Source: Malania oleifera
Taxonomy: Eukaryota; Streptophyta; Magnoliopsida; Santalales; Ximeniaceae
NCBI RefSeq assembly: GCF_029873635.1
Contig: NC_080427.1
Coordinates: 75,113,348 to 75,177,347 of the forward strand
Length of the DNA stretch: 64,000 bases
Direction: 5' to 3'
Shown here piece after piece: positions 12,277 to 24,221 of the stretch (position 1 is its first letter; each line of letters starts with the position of its first letter). The notes below the pieces were generated by a model that ran no database searches, had not been told where the DNA came from, and saw only the letters and a program-made list of their open reading frames with translations. The position numbers and the translations under genes are program-made.

Positions 12277-14158
12277 TGTAATAACCCAAGAAAATTACTC
12301 ATGGCCTCATCGATAAACACAGGGGATTCATCGACGAGGGTACAAGAGGGTCTTGTTGACAAGGACAAGTATTGTCGACAAGAAGATACCGAGAGGTTGT
12401 TCCTAAGCTCTAAATTTCATCAACGAGAAGATGGTGTTCATTGACGAACTTCCTTCTTGGACTCGTCGACGAGATGACGTGGTTCGTCGACGAAGCCCAT
12501 AGTATAAATAGTGCTAAACTCAATTTTTTACGCAGAAAACTCAGCAGAACGCTCTCTCTCCTCATCCCTACAGTTCCTTTTCCTTTTTTCTTCGATTTCA
12601 ACCCCATCGTTTGCTGGATCGATGATCTAAGGCCACCACGACGCTCTTGGGGAAGTTCTCCCTAAGTCTGCTAGAGCGTCGGTGGGACGAAATTGGATTT
12701 CATCCCATATTCAGGGTAAGGTCTTTTTGTCAAAGTTTAGCTTTCTAATAGTTGTAGGAAATGTAGTATGCAAGAAAATAGTGATATTTTGTTCTGAAAT
12801 ATATGATTTTCAGGGTGTTGAGTGGGGAGCCCTATGGGTGTAGGACCTATCATAGTAGGGGATTTCAGCAAGAATCGGGTAAGGGAAATATGCTATGTTA
12901 GGCAAACCTATTATGATTCAGTATAAATTACATATTTTCAACAAATAACTATTCAGATTATTTATGTAGTTTAAGAGCCTGATAATGTTGATATTTAATT
13001 GTGTGGCATGAGTTAGTATTAGCTCAGTACAAGGTTTCCATAATTTTCAAAATACCATGATTTTCAACGTACGCGCAAAAACTTGTATTTTGCAGTATTT
13101 TCAAAACATTATAATATACCTATTTTAAAACCATAACATTCAGTTCATATAGTAAACCAGATATTTCAGTCATTCAGTTAAGTAGATATCTTAGAAACTC
13201 AGTTATTATAGTTTACTCAGCAATTTATATGATGTTATGGTTATTTCAGATGTTACAGAATCATGGTAAAAACAGTATTTTTAGAGATATTAGTTACGTA
13301 TATAGTATCAGACTCTGATGGACCATATTCAGCAGCCCGAGCACGGTACCGTAGCTATATTCAGTTCAGAGTGCAACCCTTATTCAGATAATAGGTTGTA
13401 TTTAGAAGTCGATCGTGTCTATGTTGTGGACAGGCTCCCCATCAGATATGGGTTGAGGGTGCCGATCTGACTATTGGAGTTCAATTGACTTACCCTGGTC
13501 GGCCAGCCAGGTTAGGTCCCGCCTTCGGCCCGCACAACCCTGTCATGAGGGGTTAATTCATGACTTCAGTTATCCATTTAGGGAATTTTCACAGTTATTA
13601 TTTATACATATTATGATCAGATTTACAGACGACAATTATACTTATAAGTATTATCAGTATTATGAATAGAACATTATGAATAATTAGTTTATGTTAAGCT
13701 ACGTAAGCATGTTTTATATGATAACATATATGCAGGTTTTCTTAGTTTTGTTATATATGGTATTATTTTGTTTAGATCAGATTTTCCAAGTATATGACTC
13801 ACTTGTTATACCCTAGTAATAGCATATTTCTTCTTACTGATCGTCGTCTCATCCCATTTAATTGATATTTTTCAGGTGATCTGCTAGGCGAGCGGATCAA
13901 GCTCGTGGGAAAGGGGTTACAGTGCTCCCCTGCCAGTAGGGTGAGTATTTTTAGGAAAAAGGGTATTTTTGTGTAGCCCTAGTTCAGTTATGTATGTATA
14001 TTTTGGGAACATTTAGCACTCTGATATTATATTGTATATGTTTATAGTTGTGAATACTTGACTTCAACTTCTCACTGCTTAGGTTGATGTTTTATTCCAT
14101 TAGGAGTTATCAATTTGACTTAATATATAAATATATAGAATTTTAGCAGGACGTTACA
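12277..14158 (+). mobile_element. Solo LTR, family C (gypsy)
   Basis: It starts TGTAATAACC and ends GGACGTTACA and is bounded by a perfect 5 bp duplication, ATATG (12272-12276 and 14159-14163). There is no PBS, PPT or coding sequence, so this is the product of LTR-LTR recombination. Inside are GTCGAC-centred motifs (12305-12490), TATAAATA (12503-12510), and the block near 12625-12700 (CCACGACGCTCTTGGGGAAG) shared with families A and B. In reverse complement it matches 15456-17323 of LTR B. Confidence 0.92.
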
Positions 14159-14163
14159 ATATG

Positions 14164-15450
14164 TGTGACCATTGAATCATGATTGAAAATCAAGAACAAC
14201 TTTATCTATGTTTGCATCAAAATCAAAGGTAAATCATGTATTTAGTTATTATTTTTGTTTAAAAATTCATAGGAGGCTCGAAATAGCCATAAATTGTAGG
14301 GAAGACACCTAAACAAAGCTTGCCAGAGCTTCAACAGTCGCCAAAGGAGAAAGGAGAATAGGTTAGAAAAAATTTTCATGTGCATCGGTTTGTAAGGAAG
14401 CCAAAAACAGGTAAGAGAAGGTCTATAGAGTCAAAATAGGCTAAACAATGAGAGAAATCAGTGTAGAATACATCAAATTGTTGTTGACACCATTATCACC
14501 AACAATGCACAACCTTTATGACAAAAGACGTGAAAGGCAGGTTTTTAAAGACTACAGAGGATTGAAACGTGTTCTAGAGGTTGGGAGAGGTCGAACGGTG
14601 GCTAAACGCATGATTCCAATATCTAAATTGGCCAAAGTAAAAGGATGAAGGACGCGACACCATTCAGGGTTCTGACAAGTCGCTAAAACCCCCACCGAAG
14701 AAGACGACGTTGCGCTGACTTTGTCTATGCGTGACATGTGCATCGCACGTGATATTTTAAATGCCTAGACCGATTAACCAATCCAAGCAGACCGGTTGAT
14801 CGATTGATTTTTATATATATATTTATTAATTTTAGAATCCATTTTTACTTTAAAAATTAATTTAAAATAGTTATAAATTTCCAAAAATTACCAAAAATAT
14901 AATACCATCTAGAAAAATTTCTATTTAGTTTTAAAAATATTGTTGTAATTTATTTCATTTATTTTTATTGTCTATTTTTAAAATTTTTATTTTATTTAGG
15001 CTATTTTTAATTTAAAAATGCTTTCTTATATGGTTTTATTCAAATTTCCATTTGAAAAAATTTAGTAAATCCTTTTGCACCTTTAGGGTATGTTTAAGTT
15101 TATTTTTATACCCCTTAAGTATTTTATATTTATTTGATCTCCGGATTACTTGTTCGTGCACTCTTACTCATGCATGAATAACGAGCTATCCCTTTAGGTC
15201 AAAGGTAAGCAAGAACCACACATCAAAAGTCTTTCTTAAGGCGAGCACTATTGATATCATATGTGGGGGTGATCTATCATGGTATAATTTACTTTTTGGT
15301 GAATTAAGTACCACTTACTATCTTGTATGAGCCTGTTTTGAATGTTTTGAAACCCCTAAAAACATTTAATGAATCCGACAATGGATCCCTCGAAGAACAT
15401 TTTGTTGTCCTTGTACAGTTCTTGAGGTGAGGGTAGCTTTATAACACTAT
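14164..15450. other. Non-coding, older repeat sequence
   Basis: AT-rich, with no supported gene. The short ORFs here have no recognisable motif. The last part (about 15355-15445) resembles 29990-30090 on the other side of element B, suggesting that B inserted in or next to an older repeated element. Confidence 0.45.
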
Positions 15451-15455
15451 TAGAT

Positions 15456-17434
15456 TGTAACCACCTGCTATATTTTCTATAATTAATCTAACAATCAACC
15501 TAAGCAGCGAGAAGCTGAAATCATATAATCACAACCATAAACATATACAATATAATATCGCACAATACCAAAGTGCTAAATACTCCCAATCTTATACATA
15601 TGTAACTGAAACAGGGCTACACAAAAATACCCCTCTTTCCCAAAAACACTCACCCTACTGGCAAGGTAGCACTGTAGCCCCCTCTATCTGCGAGCTTATT
15701 CTGCTCGCCTAGTCGGATCACCTAAAAAATATTGATTTAATGGGATGAGACGACGCTCAGTAAGACGAAATATGCTATTGCTAGTGTGTGGCAAGTGAGC
15801 TACATGTTTGTAAAATCTGATTTAGAAAAATACTAGAAATAGCACAACTAAATAAAACCTATATACCTATTGCAAAATAAATCATACCTAGGTTGCTTAA
15901 CATAGATTGATTTTTCTGAATATTATTTCCATAATACTGCTAATATCTATAGGTAAGACTATTTTTTATAAAGCTGATCATACGTATATATAATAACTGA
16001 TAAAATTTCCTGGATGGATAACTGAAGTCATGAATTAACCCCTCATGACAGGTTTGTGCGGTCCGAAGGTGCGACCCAACCTAACTGGCCGACTAGGGTA
16101 AGTCAACTGAACTACGATAGTCAGATCGGCCCCCTCAACCCATATCTGATGAGGATCCTGTCCACAACATAAGCACGATCGACTTCTGAATACCACCTAT
16201 TATCTGAATATAGGTTGCACTATGAACTAAATATAGCTACGGCACCATGCTCTGCTGCTGAATATGATCCATCGGGGTCTAATACTATATACATAACTGA
16301 TATATCTAAAATACTATTTTTACCATGATTTTGCAATAGCTGAAATAACCATAACATTATATATTTCGAGCTGAATAAACTGTAATAATTGGATATTTGA
16401 AATGTCTTCATAACTAGATAACTGAATTTCCTGATTAAATGTATGAACTGAACATTATGGTTTTGAAATAGGTACATCATAATATTCTGAAAAAAAAATA
16501 TTGTAAATTTTATGTTTCTGTATGTATACTGAAAATCATGGTATTATAAAAATTATGGAAATCATGTACTGGGAATAATAAACTCATACCACACAATTAA
16601 ACATTAATATTATCAGGCTATGAAACTACATAAATAATCTGAATAATAATTTGCTGAAAAAACATATAACTTATACTGAATCAAAGCAGATTTGCCTAGC
16701 ATAGCATATTTTTCTTAGTTGATTCTGGCTAAAACCCCCTACTATAACATGTCCTACACCCACAAGGCTTCCCACTCAACACCCTGAAAACCATATATCT
16801 CAGAACAAAATATTACTATTTCTACGTCTACGCATTTCATACAACTGCTAGAAAGCCAAATTTTGACAAAAAAGGTCTTACTCTGAATTTGGGATAAAAT
16901 CCAACTTCATCCCACCGACGATCCGCTCTGGCAGACTTAGGGAGAACTTCCCCAGGAGCGTCGTGGTGGCCTCAGATCTTCGATCTGGTGGTTGACGAGG
17001 TCGAAATCGAGGAGAGAGGGAGGTGGAGTCGTAGGAGAGAAAGGGAGAGTGAATTTATATTGTTTCTGCATAAAAAACTGAGTTTCACACTATTTATATT
17101 ATGGCCTTCGTCGATGAGCCATGTCATCTCGTCGACGAGGTCACGAAGAAGGTTTGTCGACGAACACCATCTCATCGTCGACGAATTTCAGAATTTAGAA
17201 AACAGCCTCTCGGTATCTTCTCTTCGACGAAACATACCCTCGTCGACAAGACCCTATGTTATCCTCATCGACGAATCTCCTATATTCGTCGACAAGTCCT
17301 ATTTAAATTCCTAGGTTATTACACCCAAAGTGCAATGTCATCAACGAAAGCTTCACCCGCTGCCTCCTTTTGTTTCTATTTCCATTTCCCTTCCTCTTTA
17401 TTATTTAAATACCATTATTCTTTGGGTCACTACA
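15456..17434 (-). repeat. Element B, 3' LTR (left copy), chimeric
   Basis: Positions 15456-17323 match the reverse complement of solo LTR C end to end, including its own GGTTATTACA terminus. Positions 17324-17434 (111 bp) match the first 111 bp of family A LTRs instead, ending GGTCACTACA. The A match breaks exactly where the C-type terminus begins. TATA-like box at 17091-17098. Confidence 0.9.
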
Positions 17435-17447
17435 TTCTCCCTTTCTT
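17435..17447 (-). other. Polypurine tract of element B
   Basis: AAGAAAGGGAGAA on the minus strand immediately inside the 3' LTR, nearly the same as that of element A. Confidence 0.8.
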
Positions 17448-17699
17448 ATAAAATTTCGTCCTCGAAAATTACTATTCATATAACTCATCCTCCCTTAAAG
17501 GAAAAACGGTCTACTTATTTTATTACCTACCCTCACTTATGGTGGAGGAATACCGTGGTTACATAGGTAGTTTTGGGAGATTACAATTATGAAAGAAAAA
17601 TCCCCCAAAACCAAAATACTACCTATCCTATACACTGCATTACAATTTCACTGCTAAATAAAATAAAATTACTATTACCTTAATTATACATCATTGTTG

Positions 17700-18943
17700 T
17701 ATTTAATAAACAAGTGAGGATATTTTTGTCTGATCTCATCTTTAAGCTTCCACGAGGCTTCTTCTACCACATGATTTTTTCACAGGATTTTTACTAGCGG
17801 TATCTTTTTATTGCGCAATACCTATTCTTTTCTATCTAAGATCTGCACTGGAACTTTTTTGTATGCTAGATCACCACTGAGTTCCAATTCTGCATAGCTA
17901 ATGATATGGAAAGGATTTGAGACGTATTTACTTAACATAGAGACATGAAACACGTTGTGAATCCTGAATAGAGATGGTGGTAAAACCAACCGATAAGCAA
18001 TTGACCCAATCTTCTTGAGTATCTCGAATGGGCCAATGTGCTTAAGGTTCAACTTACCCTTCTTCCCAAACCTCATGATTCCCTTCAGTGGTGCTATTTT
18101 CAGAAACACATGATTACTCACTTCAAATTCCAGTTCCAGGCAGCAAGTATCTGCATAACTTTTCTACCGACTCTATACTGCATTGATTCGATCTTAAATG
18201 AGTCGGACTTTATCGTACACCTGCTGGATTATATCTAACCCCAAAACTCGCCTCTCACCCAGCTCACTCAAGTATAGAGGGGAACGATACCTCCTACCAT
18301 AGAGTGTTTCATAAGGAGCCATGCCAATGCTAGCCTGGTAGTAGTTGTTGTAGGCAAATTCCACCAATGGCATATACTAATTCCAGCTACCCCCAAAATC
18401 CAATACACACGCTCGTAACATATCCTCAAGTACCTAAGTCATTCTCTTTATCTGGCCATCTGTCTGAGGATGGAAAGCGGTATTGAATGTTAGCTGAGTC
18501 CCTAATGCCTCTTGCAAGCTCCTCCAGAACCATGATGTAAAAAGTGGATCATAGACCGAGACTATAGATACCGACACTCTATAGGGTCGAACAATCTCCT
18601 GTACGTAAATCTCTTCTAACCTGTTCATAGGGTAGCTAACTCTAATGGGCAGAAAATAAGCTGTCTTTGTCAACCTATCAACAATTACCTAGATGGTATT
18701 CTGATCATGTGGCGCCAGCGGTAGCCCAGTAACAAAATCAATGGATACGTGGTCCCACTTCCACTTAGGAATGAAAAGTGGCTGCAACTTACCAGCCAAC
18801 CTCTGGTGCTCAGCCTTAACCTACTGGCACGTCAAATATTGCTGTACAAATTCTATAACCTCCCTCTTCATGCCGCTCCACCAAAAATATTCTTATAGAT
18901 CCCTATACATTTTTGTACTGTCAGGATGAACAGTGTATAGAAA
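17700..18943 (-). pseudogene. Element B integrase, 3' part
   Basis: On the minus strand: integrase core at 18673-18434 (FHPQTDGQ) and C-terminal domain at 18121-17822 (LKHIGPFEIL, SMLSKYV, VPVQILDRK), with a chromodomain-like remnant to about 17700. Two catalytic residues are gone: the second Asp (VSVYDP where VSDRDP is usual) and the Glu (DGQIKR where DGQSER is usual). Continuity with 24222 onward across solo LTR A is clear from alignment to element A near 3700-3790. Stops and at least one frame change relative to RT make it non-functional. Confidence 0.82.
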
Positions 18944-19883
18944 TGTAATGACCCGAAGAATAATGATATTTAAATAATAAAAGAAAGGGAAATGGAAATC
19001 GGAAACAGAAGGAGGTAGTCGATGACATTGCATTTTGGAAATGATAAATTTTGAGGAATTTTTCAACTCTTTGTCGACGAATACGAGGGACTCGTCGATG
19101 AGGGTATAACGGGAGCTCGTCGACAAGGGTTGGAGTTCGTCAACGAACTTTCTATAGGACTCATCAACGAGGTAACGTGGCTCGTCGACGAGGAAATACC
19201 GAGGGGATGACTTTGGGGTTTCTGAATTTCTTCGACAAAGGGGAGAGTTCGTCGACAAATTTTCTCTTTACCTCGTCAACGAGGTGACGTGACTCATTGA
19301 TGAAGGTCACAGTTTAAATAGGCCTAAAATTCATTTTTGGCTGAAATTTCCTCCTTCTCTCTTTGATTTTGGTCCGTATTTTCGCTGGTTCGAGGATCTG
19401 AAACCACCACGACGCTCTTGGGAAAGTTCTTTACAAATCTGCCGGAGCGGATCGTCGGTGGGGCTGAGGTGTAAACCATCCCAAATCCAGGGTAAGGTTT
19501 TCTACTCAATATTTGGATTTTTGGCAGTTGTAGAAAGTGTTATACGATTGGAAATACTGAACTTTAGTTATGAGAAATTCAGTTTTTAGGGTGTTGAACG
19601 GGGAACCTTGCGGGTGCGGGACAGATTTTCTTAGTGGCGTTTCAGGAATCAAGTAAGGGGATAAACTAAGCTAGTTCTTTTGAGAAAATGTATGTATATA
19701 TAGCATTGGATTTCAGGAAAGTAAATATATTCATATATATGGTTTATATTTAAGAAAACACTGTTGAAAATGATGGTATGTTGAATATGCGTAAAACCTA
19801 TTAGTGTGGCATGAGTAAAAATTGTTATGAAATATTGTTTTCTGAAAATGTGATTACGATACGAATTTTTATAATGGAAAATC

Positions 19884-20166
19884 GGCGTACGGGCTGAGAT
19901 TTTTATATATGTTTGCCAGCGTACGGGTTGAGCTATATGTATGATTTGTCAGCGTACGGGCTTATCTATGTATACGATTTGCCGGCGTACGGGCCGAGTT
20001 ATGGATGTGATTTGTCAGCGTACGGGCTGTGCTATGATATGATTTGCCGGCGTACGGGCCGAGCTATGGATGTGATTTTCCAACGTACAGGCTGTGCTAT
20101 GATATGATTTGCAGGTGTATGGGCCGAGCTATGGTAAAATGTGTAACACCGACGTACGGGCCGATG
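19884..20166 (+). repeat. 33 bp minisatellite in solo LTR A (9 units)
   Basis: Nine diverged units with a GGCGTACGGGC-like core, the complement of the core seen at 1463-1640. They alternate between GAGCTATGGATGTGATTT-like and GTGCTATGATATGATTT-like spacers, which hints at a higher-order unit of two repeats. Confidence 0.87.
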
Positions 20167-23100
20167 ATTTTCATGATAAACGTATTTATGCAAAACGATA
20201 TGATTGATTTGAAAATTAATGATATGAAATATTTATGTATCACAGTTTCAATATATGTTATATGATATCAGAACTTGATTGGCTTGGTCTAGGCTAACAC
20301 TTGCACGGTACCGTTGCTATGTGTCCATGGTCTTCGTGATTATGATATCTGTGTTAACGCTGCTATATGGAGTGGTGTGAGATTAGATAGTCGATATGGT
20401 TTTTAAGAAGTGTGTGAGCACCCCTGGTGTACAGACCAAGTCTAGCAGACCCATCAGACTTACAAACTATACTTTTGACTTGACAGTGGTCGACCAATAA
20501 TTGTCAAGTCCCGCCTTCAGACCACACAACTCAGTCATGTGTGGGTAATACATGACAACAGTCAGCTAACCTACCAGGACTGTTTTTGTATTATTATTAT
20601 TATATGAGATGAAATATTTTTATGAAAATGCAGTATGTTCTGCCATGTTTAAATGATATATATATGTTTTTCCATATTTGACAAAATAGTTAGTGAATAT
20701 GTTTTGTATAGTATATGTATAACACGGAATACTCATGTTGCTATGCACTAGTATTAGTTTATTTTCCTTATTAAGAAATGTCTCACCCCGAATTTCATAA
20801 ATATTTCAGGAGTCCCTGATAGGAGAGCTGGTAAAGCCCCGCTGATCTAGTACGGTTGGTCCGCCCTTTCAGAAGGGTAAGTGTTTTGATAGGATCGGAT
20901 GTATTTTATGGGATGGCCCCATATATCTTTTGGATTGTGTATTGTGTACATATATATATACAGTAATTGTAATAACTCTGGTATTGTGATGTATGGTATA
21001 ATGAGGTGTTTGTGATTTATGTTATGGGTCCAGGTAGATTATGATCTGCTGAAATTTGTGTCGCAGCGACCCGTGAGCGCGTGTGCCCCGGGCGGCGAAA
21101 TCAAAAATCAATTTTAATATTCAAAGAAAAATATTGGAATGTCGGAGTCGCCACTAACCTTTAGTGCGGTTAGAACACATGTTCATCTAATACATTACCA
21201 GAGTTAGGCTCGGGAGTTCGGTTACGCGAGGGAAAGGTACAAGCACCCCCTACGCGCCCGTTCTTATGAACGGTACCTAATTAATTTGAAATTATCCCTA
21301 AGTTAATCTAATAAGTCTTTAAATTGCCCCTTTTTATGAATTTATAATTACACATGAAAAATAAATAAATAAATAAATATAATATAATATATGCATATAT
21401 ATTCCCTCAGAGCTTAGGGCTACATGAAACTCGAAGGCTAATACCTTAGCATTAAAATCATAGGGATTAAAAATCAAGAAAATACTTAGGAAAGTATACT
21501 CCCAAATTTTGGAAATCTTATAGATTTTTTAATAGAAAAATACTAGCATGGGAGGTTTCAATACGTGATAATAGGATAATCAACAACTACTAAAATATCA
21601 AAAAAAAGAAAAAAAAAAAAAGAGGGTAATAAAATACCATATATATTGAAAGTACTAAAAACACCCTAATATGTAATACTAAATATCCTAAAGATACCAT
21701 ATGAAGTAGTACCCTACATGTTAAAATACTAAAAATACCCTAATAGGTGATACTAAACATAGTAATAATACCATATAATTCATAATTATGACAATAAACA
21801 TATAATATGAACTTAAATACTAAAAAAAATACCATATAAACTAATAATAATACTAAAATGCCATAATAATAAACTAAAATTATAAACTACATTATAAATA
21901 CCACCATAAGCATAATGTAAACATAATGATAAAGATAAACCTAATAAACTACGCCTAAAGATAAACATAATAATATATAAACATAGTAATACCTATAAAT
22001 ACCACAATATATATTAGATGAACATAGGAACAATATAAACATGATAATGAACAACATACCAAAACATCACACGCTAATGAAAATAAAAGACAACCATATT
22101 CATTATTTAATATACATTAATATAAACAATAAAAATTTAAACCTAAATTAATACTATGACAAAAACAAACCCTACAAAAAAAATAAAAATAAATAAATAA
22201 ATAAAATAGAATAAAATAAATCAACGTCAAATATATATATATATACTTATACGAAACCTGAATTAATATTATTGCAAAAAGGTGGAAAAATCCTGCGAAA
22301 AATAGAATAATGTTAGATATACACATATATAAAGCTCCACTTAAATGTACAAAAAGAAAATAATAATAATAATAATTAAAGTTTACATGTCAAACACTAA
22401 TGAAAATACTACAATAAAAGACAATCATATTCATTATTTAACATACATTAATATACACAATAAAAATTTAAACCTGAATTAATACTATGACAAAAACAAA
22501 CCCTGCAAAAAAATAAAATAAAATAAAATAAAATCAATGTCAAATATATATATACATATATGAAACCTGAATTAATATAGAATAATGTTGGATATACACA
22601 TATATAAAGCTCCAATTAAATGTACAATAAAAAAAAAATTAAACTTTATATGTCAAAACGCCACAAACAGGCATGTGTGTGACAGTGTGAGTGCGTGTGT
22701 GTGTTTTGTGTGTCTACATGCAATGGGGCTTACAAAGGGGGCCGGAGTTTGGGTCATGGAGCAAAGGAGACAGCCGAAGTTGGGGTTGGAGTTGCTGGGT
22801 TCGGCTTTGCTGGTTCGTTGGAGGATGTGAAGGCTGGCGCAGAGGTGCTCAGGTTTCTGGTTCGACAAGGAGTTGCAGAGGAGGCGCTCACGTTGGCTGG
22901 TATGGCAGCAGAGACGTTGATGGTGGAGCTGTGGTCGGGTCTGCACTGGTGCTGGCAGTAGGAGGCTGCCGTGGCTGGAGCTGTGTGGATTTCTGCAGAG
23001 AATCTGCTGTGGACTTCGGCTGAACAGAGGGCTGGAGAAGAGGAGCAGAGCAAGTGTTGCCGGAGGGAATGGGCGACGAGGCGATGATGGCGGAAACAGC

Positions 23101-23593
23101 TAGTGATAGGGACGACGGTGACGGCAACAACTACGGTTGCTGAGCAGAGAACAGGGACGCGTCAAGGCCTTTCCTATGATTGCCGAAATCGGGTTAAGAC
23201 GGAGTAGGGATGCTCGGAGGGTGGCAGCAGCTCTCGGCTGCGCTGATGTTGTTTAGAAGGAAGATGGAGGTCCGGCCAAGAGCTTTTGGCGGTGGGCGTC
23301 GCCAGAGATCGTCGCGGGTCTGTGGCTGCTTTTGTGAGGCTGCAGTAGGGTAGTCGGAGGAGCTATGCAGCAGAGAGAGTCTGGGGCTTAGATCTGCTGG
23401 AGAGTGGCTAATGGTGGTCGAAGGTCTGCGGTTGCGGGAGCCCAAGGTGGCTGGGGTTGAGATTGGCAGCAACGGTAGAGGTATTGGAAGAGGGAGGCTT
23501 GCCGGAGAGAGAAGAAGAAGCAAAAGGAAAGAAATAGATTTTGTTTTTTTTTTTTGTTTCACCGTGCGCCCCTTTGGCTGTCCCCTCTTTGCC

Positions 23594-23601
23594 ATTATAT
23601 A
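23594..23601 (-). promoter_or_regulatory. TATA-like box of the Tat/Ogre LTR
   Basis: TATATAAT on the minus strand, at the junction between the AT-rich U3 and the GC-rich downstream half. This is the expected promoter position; function is inferred. Confidence 0.5.
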
Positions 23602-23689
23602 AAAAAAATCTCAAAAACCCTAAAACAACTTCCCTTTTTTGATTTTCTTTTTCTTTTTCTTTTTTTTTATTCTTTTATTCTTATGGTAA

Positions 23690-24112
23690 TAATGAAAAAG
23701 GAAATAATATTAATAATAATAATCATAATAATATAAATATCAATAAGGTAATAATAATAATAATACTACTAAATAGTAAATAGTAATAAATAATTATAGT
23801 AAAAATAAAAATAATAAAGATAAAGTAATAATAATAATGATAATAATAAATAAATAATAGTGATAATAATAAATTACTTATAATAATATAGGAAAATAAA
23901 TAATAATAATAATATTATTAATAATAATAAACAAATAACAATAATAATAATAATAAAGTATCAATTTTGAATAAAATAATAATAATAATAATAATAAGGT
24001 AATAATAATAATTATAGTAAATTAATAATAACAATAATAATAAATAAATAAAATAATTATAAGAAAGTAATAATAAAAATACTAATAATAATAATAAAAT
24101 AATAATAAAAAG
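23690..24112. repeat. Degenerate AAT-rich low-complexity tract
   Basis: About 420 bp made almost only of AATAATAAT-like units with small interruptions, forming most of the U3 of this LTR. Confidence 0.9.
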
Positions 24113-24221
24113 GGAACCCCTTGTTCTATTTGGTTAGGGCAAAAATAGGGTGTCTACAATTTGTGATATTGAATTTATTATATTAAAAAAATAGGGAAAT
24201 TAAGCAGGTCGTCACAAGAAA

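Larger units (their letters stand above)
21059..24158 (-). mobile_element. Solo LTR of Tat/Ogre type (3.1 kb)
   Basis: It is bounded by a perfect duplication ATTTG (21054-21058 and 24159-24163). On the minus strand it begins TGTAGACACCC and ends GTCGCTGCGACA. A GGAGTCGCCACTAACC segment and a GCGGTTAGAACAC segment near its end, and its length, are typical of Ogre/Tat LTRs from family memory. Layout on the minus strand: AT-rich U3 (24158 to about 23640), TATATAAT at 23601-23594, then a GC-rich leader (about 23580-22680), then AT-rich sequence. No coding sequence or PBS is present. The ORFs in the GC-rich part overlap on both strands and look like leader shadows. Confidence 0.85.
18944..24216 (+). 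mobile_element. Solo LTR of family A inside element B integrase
   Basis: It starts TGTAATGACC and ends GGTCGTCACA, flanked by a perfect duplication AGAAA (18939-18943 and 24217-24221). It is the reverse complement of LTR A and carries the A-type minisatellite (9 units at 19884-20166) and GTCGACGA motifs (19075-19310). It is interrupted at 21059-24158 by another solo LTR. Without that it is about 2.17 kb. No internal retroviral sequence accompanies it. Confidence 0.93.

Noticed and set aside
19913-20265. ORFs with repeated PAYG.SYG motifs
   Set aside because: They are translations of the LTR minisatellite and end with it.
22585-23614. Several overlapping ORFs on both strands in the GC-rich part of the Tat/Ogre LTR
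   Set aside because: They overlap in many frames, have no domain motifs, and fall in the expected leader region of an LTR bounded by a perfect duplication.
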